A DNA stretch of 64,000 bases. Source: Cerasicoccus maritimus. GTDB lineage: Bacteria; Verrucomicrobiota; Verrucomicrobiia; Opitutales; Cerasicoccaceae. The position numbers and the translations under genes are program-made. Below, one piece after another: positions 19,003 to 27,586 of the stretch. Location of the stretch: NCBI GenBank assembly GCA_031296935.1, contig JAVDPD010000024.1, positions 1 to 64,000 on the forward strand, read 5' to 3'. Within the stretch, counting starts at the first letter, position 1, and each line of letters opens with the position of its first letter. The notes beneath the pieces were generated by a model. It was not told the DNA's origin. It did not search any database and was given only the letters and a program-made list of their open reading frames with translations.

Positions 19003-20415
19003 ATGAGCTTTATCCACGACGACTTTATCCTGCAAACCGATACCGCTAAGCGCTTGTATCACGAGGTCGCGAAAGACAACCCGATCATCGACTATCACTG
19101 CCACCTGCCGCCGGAAGACGTCGCGCAGGATCGCCGCTTCCGCAACATTGCGGACATTTGGCTCGGCGGTGACCACTACAAGTGGCGCGCACTCCGCACG
19201 AATGGCGTCGACGAAAAGCTGATCACCGGCGATGCCGATGACTACGACAAGTTCATGGCTTGGTGTAAGACGGTGCCCGCCACGCTGCGCAATCCGCTTT
19301 ACCACTGGAGCCACCTGGAGCTCGTGCGTTACTTCGGCATCGATGACCTCATCAGCGAAAAGACCGCGCCTGCGATTTGGGAAAAAGCCAATACCTTACT
19401 CGCGCAGGATGATTTCTCCGCCAACGGCATCTTGAAGAAGTTCGACGTGAAGGTGGTCTGCACGACGGACGACCCGACCGACACGCTGGAGCACCACGTG
19501 GCCGCTGCGAAGGACCCGAACGTCACCACCGGCATGTATCCGACCTTCCGCCCCGACAAGGCGCTGAAGATCGCCGACACCGCAAACTTCAATACCTGGT
19601 GCGACAAGCTGGCGGAAGTTTCCGGCATCGATACCGGCAGCTTCTCGGGCCTCAAGGATGCGCTCAAGCAGCGTCATGATTTCTTCCACTCGCTGGGCGG
19701 CCGTTTGTCCGACCACGGTTTGGAAAAGTGCTTCTGCGACTTCGTGGATGATGCGACTGCCGCCTCGATCTTTGATGCCGCACGCAGTGGCAAGTCTGTG
19801 ACCAGCGAGCAGGCGGATCAGTTTGCAAGCACGCTGATGGTTTACTTCGGCCAACTCGACTCCGAGAAGGGCTGGACCAAGCAGCTCCACGTGGGTGCGA
19901 TGCGCAACAACAACACGCGCCTGTTTAATCAGATTGGGCCGGACACCGGTTTCGACTCCATCGGCGACTACCCGCAGGGCGTCGCGCTGAGCCGTTACCT
20001 CGATCGCCTCGACATGGACGACACGTTGCCCAAGGTGGTCATCTACAATCTGAACCCGTCGGACAATTACCTGATGGGCACGATGATCGGCAACTTCCAG
20101 GACGGCTCCATCGCGGGCAAGATTCAGTTCGGCAGCGGCTGGTGGTTCCTCGACCAGAAGGAAGCCATGGAGCTGCAGATGAACACGCTGTCCAACCTCG
20201 GCCTGCTGAGCAAATTCGTCGGCATGCTCACGGACTCGCGCAGCTTCCTCAGCTACCCGCGCCACGAGTATTTCCGCCGCATTCTGTGCAACCTCATCGG
20301 CAACGATGTGGAGCAGGGCCTGATCCCGAACGATTGGGACCTCTACGCACCAATGGTGAAAGACATCTGCTATAACAACGCAGCCAACTTCTTCGGCTTT
20401 GAAATTCCCTCATAA
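19003..20415 (+). CDS. uxaC: glucuronate/galacturonate isomerase
   Basis: Converts D-glucuronate to D-fructuronate (or galacturonate to tagaturonate), the entry step of hexuronate catabolism. At 470 residues it is full length for UxaC. Family signatures are the N-terminal DYHCHLPPEDVAQDRRF (H32 and H34, metal/active site of the amidohydrolase-like fold), IWLGGDHYKWRALRTNG, the central HVGAMRNNNTRLF, and the C-terminal SRSFLSYPRHEYFRRILCNLIG. This gene anchors the interpretation of the whole operon. The next gene starts 33 bases downstream. Mannonate dehydratase (uxuA), needed to go on to KDG, is not seen in the window. Confidence 0.96.
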   Translation: MSFIHDDFILQTDTAKRLYHEVAKDNPIIDYHCHLPPEDVAQDRRFRNIADIWLGGDHYKWRALRTNGVDEKLITGDADDYDKFMAWCKTVPATLRNPLYHWSHLELVRYFGIDDLISEKTAPAIWEKANTLLAQDDFSANGILKKFDVKVVCTTDDPTDTLEHHVAAAKDPNVTTGMYPTFRPDKALKIADTANFNTWCDKLAEVSGIDTGSFSGLKDALKQRHDFFHSLGGRLSDHGLEKCFCDFVDDATAASIFDAARSGKSVTSEQADQFASTLMVYFGQLDSEKGWTKQLHVGAMRNNNTRLFNQIGPDTGFDSIGDYPQGVALSRYLDRLDMDDTLPKVVIYNLNPSDNYLMGTMIGNFQDGSIAGKIQFGSGWWFLDQKEAMELQMNTLSNLGLLSKFVGMLTDSRSFLSYPRHEYFRRILCNLIGNDVEQGLIPNDWDLYAPMVKDICYNNAANFFGFEIPS

Positions 20416-20448
20416 CCTTACAGCGAAACCTAAGACCCTCAGTTAGTC

Positions 20449-21600
20449 ATGAAAGAAGTCAAGATAGGCATTATCGGCCTTGGTAACATGGGCTCGGCCC
20501 ATGCTAAAAACATCATCGAAGGCAAAGTCCCCGGCGCTAAGTTGGCCGCGGTTTGCGACAACGACGACAAGCGTCTTGAATCCTACAAGGATCAAAAGCA
20601 TTTCTCGTGCGGCGAAGAGATGATTAAGAGCGGCGAAATAGATGCCGTGATCATTGCGACGCCTCACTACTCGCACACCACGCTGGGCATCATTGCGCTG
20701 GAAGCTGGTGTTCATACCTTGGTGGAAAAACCGATCTCCGTGCATAAGGCCGACTGCGAGCGCCTGATCGCCGCGCACACGAACAAAGACGTTGTCTTCG
20801 CAGCGATGTTCAACCAACGCACCGACCCGCGTTACATCAAGCTGCGCGAGCTGATCACTTCCGGTCAACTGGGTAAGATCAACCGCGTCAACTGGATCAT
20901 CACTGATTGGTTCCGCACTGCGCAATACTATGCTTCCGGCGGCTGGCGTGCTACCTGGGGTGGTGAAGGCGGCGGTGTGCTGCTCAACCAGTGCCCGCAC
21001 CAGCTGGACCTCTTGCAGTGGCTCTTTGGCATGCCCGTTGAAGTACGTTCCTACTGCCAGATTGGCCGCTTCCACGACATCGAAGTGGAAGACGATGTGA
21101 CGACTTATCTGAAGTATGAAAATGGCGCCACCGGCGTCTTCATTACCACCACTGGTGAAGCTCCTGGCACTAACCGCCTGGAAGTTGCCGCCGAGCAAGG
21201 CAAGGTGATCATCGAAGGCGAAGGTATTAAGTGGACTCGCAACGAAAAGCAGAGCACCGAATTCTCGAATGAAACAGACCAAGGTTTCGCCAAGCCGTCG
21301 ACATGGGAAATTTCCATTCCGACTCAGGGGTTTGGCGAGCAGCACATCGGCATCATGAAGAACTTCGTCGACGCGATCCTCAATGGTGCCGAGCTGATTG
21401 CTCCGGCCGCTGAAGGCATCAACTCCGTTGAGCTCGCCAACAGCATGCTCTACTCGAGCTTCACCGATACGACGCTCAAGCTGCCGCTCGATGGCGAAGC
21501 TTACGAAGCGCACTTGAAGAAGCTCATCGCTGAGTCGACTCACGTGAAAGAGGTGAAAGAGACTGGTCCGGCCAATCTCGCTGGCACCTACGGCAACTAA
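20449..21600 (+). CDS. Gfo/Idh/MocA family oxidoreductase
   Basis: A 383-residue NAD(P)-dependent sugar oxidoreductase. Rossmann motif IGLGNMGSAHA (about 9-19), the sugar/cofactor motif VEKPISVHK near 95 (the EKP lysine is catalytic in the family), and the second domain with GGWRATWGGEGGGVLLNQCPHQLDLLQWL, where the His contributes to the active site. This family oxidises or isomerises sugars and polyols via a keto intermediate; here it may act on an uncommon uronate or its derivative. It is part of the uronate operon and is followed by another family member after 19 bases. Confidence 0.88.
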   Translation: MKEVKIGIIGLGNMGSAHAKNIIEGKVPGAKLAAVCDNDDKRLESYKDQKHFSCGEEMIKSGEIDAVIIATPHYSHTTLGIIALEAGVHTLVEKPISVHKADCERLIAAHTNKDVVFAAMFNQRTDPRYIKLRELITSGQLGKINRVNWIITDWFRTAQYYASGGWRATWGGEGGGVLLNQCPHQLDLLQWLFGMPVEVRSYCQIGRFHDIEVEDDVTTYLKYENGATGVFITTTGEAPGTNRLEVAAEQGKVIIEGEGIKWTRNEKQSTEFSNETDQGFAKPSTWEISIPTQGFGEQHIGIMKNFVDAILNGAELIAPAAEGINSVELANSMLYSSFTDTTLKLPLDGEAYEAHLKKLIAESTHVKEVKETGPANLAGTYGN

Positions 21601-21619
21601 CTTTGTATCGCAAAGCATC

Positions 21620-22705
21620 ATGTCTAAAGACGGAATGAATTACGCGCCCACGGCGGCCAAGCCCAAGCCGGTCGTCGAAAAGGGCGAGTATGTCATCGCT
21701 GCGACGCACCTCGACCACGGTCACATCATGGGCGAGGTCAATGGCCTCACCGAGGCGGGCGCGGTGTTGAAATACATCTACGAACCAAATCCAGCAGTCA
21801 ATCAGGACAAGATCGATGTCTTTCTCAAGGACCACCCGGAAGCCAAGGTCGTCGACTCGCTCGACGCGATTCTGGAAGATGACTCGGTCCATATGGTCGC
21901 CGCCGCTGCAATTCCGAACTTGCGTGGTCCGTTGGGCTGCAAGGTCATGGAAGCTGGCAAGGACTACCTGACGGACAAGTGCCCCTTCACCACGCTTGAG
22001 CAGCTCGCTACGGCTCGCGAAGTCGCCGCGCGCACCGGCCAGAAGTACATGGTTTACTACTCCGAGCGCGTGCACGTGGAGTCGGCTTGGTATGTTGACC
22101 AATTGATCCAAGACGGTGCCATCGGCGACATCGTCCACATGGAAATCTTCGGTCCGCACAGCCTCAACAAGCCGAGCCGTCCTGAGTGGTTCTTCGACAA
22201 GGAGCAATACGGCGGCATCCTGACGGACATCGCTTCGCACCAGTTCGACCAGTTCCTACACTACACACGCCAGAAGAGCGGCGAAGTCGTGCATGCCCGC
22301 GTGGATAACCTGCACAACCAGGACACACCGGGCTTGGAAGACATCGGTGAAGCCGTGCTCAAGCTCGACAACGGCGTTTCCTGCTTCTCACGCGTCAATT
22401 GGTTCTCGCCGAAGGGCGCGCGTGGTTGGGGCGACGGTCGCAGCTTCATCACCGGCACGAAGGGCACCATCGAAATTCGGAAGTATTTCGACAACGGTCG
22501 TTCGAACGAAGGCAACATCATCATCCTGTGTGACCAGGAAGGTGATCAGGAACTGCGCGTCACCGGTGAGGTTGGTTTCCCATTCTTCGGCCAGTTGATT
22601 CTCGATAGCCTGAACCGCACGGAAAACGCCATGACGCAGGAGCACGCGTTCCTTGCATCAGAGCTTTCTATGCGAGCGCAGAAGATTGCCGAAGCGAATC
22701 GCTAG
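21620..22705 (+). CDS. divergent Gfo/Idh/MocA family oxidoreductase
   Basis: A 361-residue member of the same superfamily but only distantly like its neighbour. The N-terminal nucleotide-binding loop is unusual: VIAATHLDHGHIMGEVNGL instead of the common GxGxxG, and the EKP motif is replaced by DKCPFTTLEQ. The C-terminal domain retains EWFFDKEQYGGILTDIASHQFDQFL, with the expected His. Similar alcohol-like variants are common in Verrucomicrobiota and Planctomycetota sugar loci; function is unknown, and a changed cofactor mode is possible. Last gene of the operon, followed by a terminator at 22728-22757. Confidence 0.82.
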   Translation: MSKDGMNYAPTAAKPKPVVEKGEYVIAATHLDHGHIMGEVNGLTEAGAVLKYIYEPNPAVNQDKIDVFLKDHPEAKVVDSLDAILEDDSVHMVAAAAIPNLRGPLGCKVMEAGKDYLTDKCPFTTLEQLATAREVAARTGQKYMVYYSERVHVESAWYVDQLIQDGAIGDIVHMEIFGPHSLNKPSRPEWFFDKEQYGGILTDIASHQFDQFLHYTRQKSGEVVHARVDNLHNQDTPGLEDIGEAVLKLDNGVSCFSRVNWFSPKGARGWGDGRSFITGTKGTIEIRKYFDNGRSNEGNIIILCDQEGDQELRVTGEVGFPFFGQLILDSLNRTENAMTQEHAFLASELSMRAQKIAEANR

Positions 22706-22727
22706 GCTGCATCACAAAGTTTTTTCG

Positions 22728-22757
22728 AAGGGCGGCTCGTGTTGAGTCGCCCTTTTT
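22728..22757 (+). terminator. Rho-independent terminator of the uronate operon
   Basis: Stem AAGGGCGGCTC (22728-22738) and GAGTCGCCCTT (22744-22754, one G-U pair) with loop GTGTT, followed by TTTTT overlap. It ends at the stop codon of the convergent gluQRS gene and may serve both directions. Confidence 0.88.
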
Positions 22758-23613
22758 ATGCTTGTAGATCGGAGGCTGTCTTGCCGCTTTCGCGCAGGGC
22801 TTGTAGGCTAAGGCTCTCGCTGCGCTTGGCGAGGCGTTGGCCGCTCTCATCGCGCACGAGTGGGCAGTGGTAAAACGCTGGAGGCTTGGCACTCAGTGCG
22901 CGGTAGATGAGTAGTTGCCGGGCAGTCGAGCGGAGCAGGTCCGCGCCGCGCACGACCTCGGTGATGCCCATTGCGATGTCGTCCACGACGACGGCGAGCT
23001 CATAGGCGGGAACGCCGTCCCGGCGCCATACGAGGAAGTCGCCGAAGTCTTCGCCGGCCGTGAAGCTTTGCGTTGCAAAGTATCCGTCTTCGAAGGTGAT
23101 GACCTCGCCGTCGGGCACGCGGAAACGCCAGTTGAAATCGCCGGGCTCAGTCGCGTCTTGGCCAATGCCTTTTTCCGGCCGCCAAGACTCAGGGAAAATT
23201 GCTTCACTGTCTTGCTCGTCTTCGTTGATGGGGGACTGCCGGGCGAAGCCGGACTCGGTCGCTTCTCGCAGTTGCTTGCGTGAATGCGTGCTTGGGTAAA
23301 TCCAGCCTCCGTTTTTCAAGCGGTGCCACGCATCGAGGTAGCGCTCGGTACGCTGGCTTTGTTGGTAGGGCGCATTTGGTCCGCCGATGTCGGGTCCGGC
23401 ATCCCAATTAAGACCCAGCCAGCGCAGGTCTTTCATTGCGCCCTGAGAGAACTCAGCTTTGCATCGCAAAGTATCGATGTCTTCGTCGCGGTAGATGAGG
23501 ACGCCGTTGGCTTCACGGGCACGCTTCCAAGCAGTATGAAACGTGCGTGCGTGGCCCAGGTGTAAACGCCCGGTAGGGGTGGGTGCTAGGCGTCCGATGT
23601 AGTCGCCTACCAT
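22756..23613 (-). CDS. gluQRS: glutamyl-Q tRNA(Asp) synthetase
   Basis: A 285-residue truncated glutamyl-tRNA synthetase paralogue without an anticodon-binding domain, which glutamylates the queuosine base of tRNA-Asp. The class I signature GRLAPTPTGRLHLGHARTF lies at residues 7-25 and the KMSKS-like RLAKRSESLSL near 265. Length fits GluQRS. The start ATG at 23611-23613 shares a base with the stop of the M32 gene (TAATG), indicating coupled translation. Where E. coli GluQRS has a Cys-x-Cys zinc pair after the YY motif, this protein reads YPSTHSR, so the zinc site seems lost. Its function ties with queA at 1.7-2.8 kb, since both act on queuosine. Confidence 0.9.
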   Translation of the reverse strand: MVGDYIGRLAPTPTGRLHLGHARTFHTAWKRAREANGVLIYRDEDIDTLRCKAEFSQGAMKDLRWLGLNWDAGPDIGGPNAPYQQSQRTERYLDAWHRLKNGGWIYPSTHSRKQLREATESGFARQSPINEDEQDSEAIFPESWRPEKGIGQDATEPGDFNWRFRVPDGEVITFEDGYFATQSFTAGEDFGDFLVWRRDGVPAYELAVVVDDIAMGITEVVRGADLLRSTARQLLIYRALSAKPPAFYHCPLVRDESGQRLAKRSESLSLQALRESGKTASDLQA

Positions 23614-25109
23614 TAGCCAACTCCGTAAAGCGCGCCGTAGCGTTCTTGCAGATAGGCGATGAGTGGGGCGGGTGAGATTTCCTCGCCAATGGACTGGCGG
23701 ATGAGTTCGCGTGTGCCAAAACGTTTGCCGTGGCGGTGGACCTTGTCGCGGAGCCAGTTTAGCAGCGCGCTGAAGTCGCCGGTGGCGAATTCGGTTTGCA
23801 GGTTGGGCAAGTCGGCATTGGCGGCGTTCCAAAGCTGCGCGGCGAGCACGTTGCCCAATGCATAGCTCGGGAAGTAGCCAAAGAAGCCTTCGGACCAGTG
23901 GACGTCTTGCAGGCAGCCTTGAGCGAAGGTTTCCGGCGTGAAGCCCAGCAGGTCTTGGCTGAGCTCGTTCCACGCGGCCGGGACGCCAGCTACATCGAGG
24001 TCGCCCGCAAAGAGCGCGCGCTCGATTTCGAAGCGCAGGATGACGTGCAAGTTATAAGTCACCTCATCGGCATCGACACGGATCGGCTGGCGCTGTACGG
24101 CGTTGATCGCCAGGCGGAGGTCTTCCGAGGAGACGTCCTTCAACTGCGCGGCAAAGACTTCGCGGTAGCGCGGCTCGTAGAAGGTCCAGAAGGCTTCGCT
24201 GCGCGCGACCTGGTTTTCCCACATGCGGCTTTGCGATTCGTGGACGCCCATGCCGATGGCTTCGCTGAGCGGCAGGCCGAAGCAGCCCGGGTTGCCGATG
24301 CGGAGCCCTTGCTCATACATTCCGTGGCCGGCTTCGTGGATGGCGCTGAACAGCGAGTCGAGCGGGTTGTCCGGGAAGAAGCGCGTGGTTAGGCGGGTGT
24401 CCCAGCTGCTGCCACCGCAGAACGGGTGGATGGCTGTATCGAGGCGGCCGTGGTTGAAGTCGAAGCCGATGCGCTCAAGGACTTCGCGCAGGAAGGTTTC
24501 CTGTTGATCGACGGGGAAGCCTTTGAAAATCGAAACGTCGGCCTGGCGCGGGGCGGCGAGGACGGCCTCGGCTAAGTCGCGCAGCGGCGTGCGCATCTCA
24601 TTGAAAAGATCGGTGAACACCGCCGAGGTCATACCGGGGTCGAAACGGTCGATCCAGTAGTCGTAGGCATTGTCAGCGCAGCCCAGGTAACCAGCCTCCT
24701 CGCGGGCGAGGTCCAGCTGTTTTTGGAGCATGGGAGCGAACTGGGAGAAATCGCTGTTTTTGCGAGCCTCGGTCCAGGCGTGGTAGCCAGCGCTGGCGGC
24801 TTCAGTTTTGCGGCGGACAAAGTCGGCGGGGAGCTTGGCGGCGCGGTCGTACTCGCGGCGGGTTTCGCGGACTACGCAGGCGGCGTCGGGATCGAGCTCC
24901 GCGCCTTCCAGTTCGGTGAGCCATTGGGCGATTTCCGGGCGGGTAAACTCGCGGTGGATGACCTCAGCTAGCGCGGCGTTTTGCTGTGCGCGGAGCTCGG
25001 CGGCGCCGGGCGGGAGATTGACCTGCTCATCCCAGCCGAGAATGCCAGATGTGGCGTCGAGCAGGGCGGTGTTTTTTAGGGCGGCGGTGAGCTTGGCGTA
25101 GGTTTCCAT
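23613..25109 (-). CDS. M32 family carboxypeptidase
   Basis: A 498-residue metallocarboxypeptidase (Thermus/Taq carboxypeptidase family). The zinc motif is in AIHEAGHGMYEQGL (HExxH near 258), with the Glu ligand expected in GVHESQSRMWEN downstream, and the family HPFCGGSSWDTRLTTRF lies just before. It removes C-terminal residues from peptides in the cytoplasm. Start ATG at 25107-25109; an upstream TTG at 25118 is in frame but less likely. It abuts the FmdB-like gene (10 bases) and overlaps gluQRS, so a three-gene operon 25640 to 22756 is likely. Confidence 0.93.
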   Translation of the reverse strand: METYAKLTAALKNTALLDATSGILGWDEQVNLPPGAAELRAQQNAALAEVIHREFTRPEIAQWLTELEGAELDPDAACVVRETRREYDRAAKLPADFVRRKTEAASAGYHAWTEARKNSDFSQFAPMLQKQLDLAREEAGYLGCADNAYDYWIDRFDPGMTSAVFTDLFNEMRTPLRDLAEAVLAAPRQADVSIFKGFPVDQQETFLREVLERIGFDFNHGRLDTAIHPFCGGSSWDTRLTTRFFPDNPLDSLFSAIHEAGHGMYEQGLRIGNPGCFGLPLSEAIGMGVHESQSRMWENQVARSEAFWTFYEPRYREVFAAQLKDVSSEDLRLAINAVQRQPIRVDADEVTYNLHVILRFEIERALFAGDLDVAGVPAAWNELSQDLLGFTPETFAQGCLQDVHWSEGFFGYFPSYALGNVLAAQLWNAANADLPNLQTEFATGDFSALLNWLRDKVHRHGKRFGTRELIRQSIGEEISPAPLIAYLQERYGALYGVG

Positions 25110-25118
25110 GGTGATCAA

Positions 25119-25640
25119 TTAATCCAGGTAGTCCTCGATTTCGTAAACAGTCTCGTCTTTGCGGGGGCCTTTCAAGCGCTGGAGCAACTTTTTGCCCCTG
25201 CCGTCAACGACGCTCATCGGGTCGGCGTCGAGGTCGTCGCCGTATTCTTCCTCCAGCTTGTCGGGGTCTTCGCCGCGTTCGAGGCGGGCCGCCATTTCGC
25301 GCAGTGCTGGGGGCAGGGCTTCACCGGTGACTTCGCCCACCTTGCGCATGAGGTGGCCGAGCTGCTCCGGGCTGACGTTATTCTCATCCATGCTCTGAAA
25401 TTCGCGCTCCAGCTCGTTGATGGCCTGTTCGTAGCGCGGGTCGTCGTATTTGGAGTCATCGAGCGCGGGGTCGCCCTCCACGCCGAATGCTTTGACGAAT
25501 GAAAATTGCGAAACCTGCTTCTGCATGGGCCACTCGGGGTTGTCCGGGCAGCGGGGCGTCTTGCCCGCGTGTTTGAGGCTACGGGCGTAAAAAGTGTATT
25601 GGGTGTGGTTTTCCGGGCAGTAAAACTCGTAAAAAGGCAT
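25119..25640 (-). CDS. FmdB-like putative zinc-ribbon protein
   Basis: A 173-residue protein starting MPFYEFYCPENHTQYTFYAR with a second CPDN segment near 32, which follows the FmdB/YgiT-type regulatory-protein layout (MPxYxYxC at the start), but each knuckle keeps only one Cys (CPENH and CPDN), so metal binding is doubtful. The remainder is charged and helical, including PEQLGHLMRKVGEVTGEALPP, and ends in an acidic tail. It is the first gene of the probable operon with the M32 peptidase and gluQRS. Function unknown. Confidence 0.7.
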   Translation of the reverse strand: MPFYEFYCPENHTQYTFYARSLKHAGKTPRCPDNPEWPMQKQVSQFSFVKAFGVEGDPALDDSKYDDPRYEQAINELEREFQSMDENNVSPEQLGHLMRKVGEVTGEALPPALREMAARLERGEDPDKLEEEYGDDLDADPMSVVDGRGKKLLQRLKGPRKDETVYEIEDYLD

Positions 25641-25740
25641 GGTGGGATTGATTAATGGACCGTGTTCGCGGTTGCGAGCGGCAAAAATATCTACAATGTA
25701 TTGGTGGACATTCTTTCAAGCTGAATCGTTCACCGCCGCC

Positions 25741-26205
25741 ATGATCCTACGAGACTGCATCGACATCGAGCTGCCCCCAGAGCCGGTTTGGGAGATGCTG
25801 CGCTATGCCGAGTACATGGAGCTGTGGAACCCGAAATGCGTGAGCTGCCCCAGCTTGGGGCGTGAGCTGCGGCAAGGAGACCGCTTTGTGGCGACGTTTA
25901 AAATGAGCCGCGAGCAGGTGACGGATGTTGAGGTGCGCGCGCTGGAGCCGTTTCAACGTTTGGCGCTGCGGCACTTTCCGCGGGAAATGGGCGGGCACGT
26001 GGATGAAATTTACACGCTGGAAGTCCGAAAAAACGGGCGGGCTACGCGGGTGCGCCAGGTGGTGGATATGCGGCAGGCGGGTTTTCCGAAGTGGGTTGTC
26101 CCGATTATCTGGTTGATCAACGTACTGGGCCGCAAAAAAGGAATTGGCCCGCTGGAGGGCCTGCGCGATGCGGCGATTGCCCAGGCCAAGTTGGGCGACG
26201 CGTAG
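25741..26205 (+). CDS. SRPBCC family (START-like) protein
   Basis: A 154-residue ligand-binding-fold protein. MILRDCIDIELPPEPVWEML followed by RYAEYMELWNPK is the usual start of the SRPBCC/polyketide-cyclase-like family, where the first strand is followed by a V-W helix and a WNP segment. The middle is beta-rich and the end has a long helix (PLEGLRDAAIAQAKLG). A hydrophobic patch WVVPIIWLINVLG near 123-135 could touch a membrane or a lipid ligand. I chose ATG at 25741; the upstream extension lacks sense. Ligand unknown. No strong terminator of its own: the hairpin after it belongs to the opposite strand. Confidence 0.75.
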   Translation: MILRDCIDIELPPEPVWEMLRYAEYMELWNPKCVSCPSLGRELRQGDRFVATFKMSREQVTDVEVRALEPFQRLALRHFPREMGGHVDEIYTLEVRKNGRATRVRQVVDMRQAGFPKWVVPIIWLINVLGRKKGIGPLEGLRDAAIAQAKLGDA

Positions 26206-26212
26206 TTTTCCT

Positions 26213-26246
26213 GAATAAAAAAGGCCCGCCGGTATAACGACGGGCC
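26213..26246 (-). terminator. Rho-independent terminator of hpf
   Basis: Read on the minus strand, GGCCCG (26246-26241) pairs with CGGGCC (26228-26223) across a 12-base loop and runs into TTTTTTATT. It lies about 30 bases after the hpf stop. On the plus strand it lacks a T run. Confidence 0.85.
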
Positions 26247-26274
26247 ATGAATTCGCTGGGAATAGTTGCGTAGG

Positions 26275-26643
26275 TCAGGCGACTTCCACTTTTGGAAGGT
26301 CGGCAGGGATCTCGACGCCGTGCTTGTTCTTGCGCTTCACCTTCATGAGGCGTGCGCGGCGGCGCAGCTTGCGGTCGAGTTTGTTGATCATGCCGTCGAT
26401 CGACTTATAGAGATCGTCGCTGGAGTCGGAAACGACCATGGGAGGGCCGTTGATTTCGATGTGTCCTTTCGCAATGAATTCATCCTGGTTGCCCTTGTGA
26501 CTGTTGGTCTCGAGCTCCACGCGAAGTCGAATAATGCGCTCTTCGTGGATAAAGAGTTTCTCAGCCTTTTCCTTCACAATTCGCTTCAGCGAATCCGTGA
26601 GATCGAGGTGAACGCCGCTTATGATGACTTCTTTGGTATTCAT
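26275..26643 (-). CDS. hpf: ribosome hibernation promoting factor, short form
   Basis: Binds the 30S decoding region and inactivates ribosomes in stationary phase or stress. The 122-residue protein has the beta-alpha-beta-beta-beta-alpha HPF/YfiA fold (KEVIISGVHLDLTDSLKRIV, then LRVELETN, HIEINGPPMVVS, DLYKSIDGMINKLDRKLRRR). It has no C-terminal dimerisation domain, so it is the short class. Two in-frame ATGs are close together; the one at 26641-26643 is eight bases from the GGA in the leader, while the first is too close, so I use the second. Single-gene unit with its own terminator. Confidence 0.93.
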   Translation of the reverse strand: MNTKEVIISGVHLDLTDSLKRIVKEKAEKLFIHEERIIRLRVELETNSHKGNQDEFIAKGHIEINGPPMVVSDSSDDLYKSIDGMINKLDRKLRRRARLMKVKRKNKHGVEIPADLPKVEVA

Positions 26644-26765
26644 TGGCATTTTCCGTTTGTGGTTCTTTGGTTTTCGCTCCAGTAAAGGAGCACTGATAAA
26701 ATTACTCTACGCAATCAGGCTGTGTCTGAACTCTTAGACTAGGCCTAGAACGCAAGGTTCCCTGC

Positions 26766-27575
26766 ATGAACAACGATAGCTTATCCCGTGCCGTACAAAA
26801 ATATACCGCCGTCATTGTGACGGGCGGTTCTTCTGGAATTGGTCGTGGTCTCATTGATGCGATTGCAAAATTAAACCCGTCCGCCAAGATATGCAACATT
26901 TCTCGGTCGGAACCGGAAAATAATTTCGCTGAAGGCGTACTCACCCACGTGGCCGCCGACCTCTCTCAGCCTTCCGCCGTGGCTGACGCTGGGGTGAAGG
27001 TTTTGGAGTGGCTCAAGCTCAACGCCGGGGCCGGCCAAGTGCTGCTCGTAAATAACAGCGGGGTAGGCGCTTATGGACTTGCGCAGGATATCCCGGTGGA
27101 CAAGCAGCTCATGGTGGTCGACCTCAATGTCCGCGCAGTGGTCCACCTGACACAGCTGCTCTTGCCGCAGCTTTTGGAGCGCGGCGGCACGGTCATGACG
27201 ATTGCTTCCACGGCGGCTTTTCAGCCCACGCCGGTGCTGTCGGTTTATGGCGCTACGAAGAGCTTTGTCTTCAACTGGAGCCAGGCCTTGGGTAATGACC
27301 TCAAGGATACTAAGGTGAATACGATTGTCGTTTGTCCGGGGCCGACGGAGACCAATTTCTTCAAGGCTGCGGGCTTTGGCGACAACCCTCCGGGCATGAC
27401 GAGCACGCAACTCGTTGTCGATACGTGCCTTGCCGCGATCGAGAAGCAACAGAAGCACGTGATTGCCGGATTCATGAACAAATTGATGTGCTTTTTCTCC
27501 CAGCACCTGCCGCGCACCTTCCTGACGAACGAGGCGGGCAAATTAATGCGCAAAATACGCAATCCCGATGGGTAA
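26766..27575 (+). CDS. SDR family oxidoreductase, unknown substrate
   Basis: A 269-residue short-chain dehydrogenase. The nucleotide-binding motif is VTGGSSGIGRGLID (about 18-31), the NNSG motif is near 93, catalytic Ser sits in IASTAAF and the YGATK tetrad lies near 162. The C-terminal part (FMNKLMCFFSQHLPRTFL) resembles the SDR subgroup of YqjQ/DltE-like enzymes that associate loosely with membranes. It is followed 11 bases later by yjbQ, so the two are probably co-transcribed. Substrate unknown. Confidence 0.85.
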   Translation: MNNDSLSRAVQKYTAVIVTGGSSGIGRGLIDAIAKLNPSAKICNISRSEPENNFAEGVLTHVAADLSQPSAVADAGVKVLEWLKLNAGAGQVLLVNNSGVGAYGLAQDIPVDKQLMVVDLNVRAVVHLTQLLLPQLLERGGTVMTIASTAAFQPTPVLSVYGATKSFVFNWSQALGNDLKDTKVNTIVVCPGPTETNFFKAAGFGDNPPGMTSTQLVVDTCLAAIEKQQKHVIAGFMNKLMCFFSQHLPRTFLTNEAGKLMRKIRNPDG

Positions 27576-27586
27576 TTCCGTGCAGA

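Noticed and set aside
23614..23973. 120-codon N-terminal extension of gluQRS
   Set aside because: It is an Arg-rich antisense-like frame over the M32 gene; the class I signature begins right after the internal ATG.
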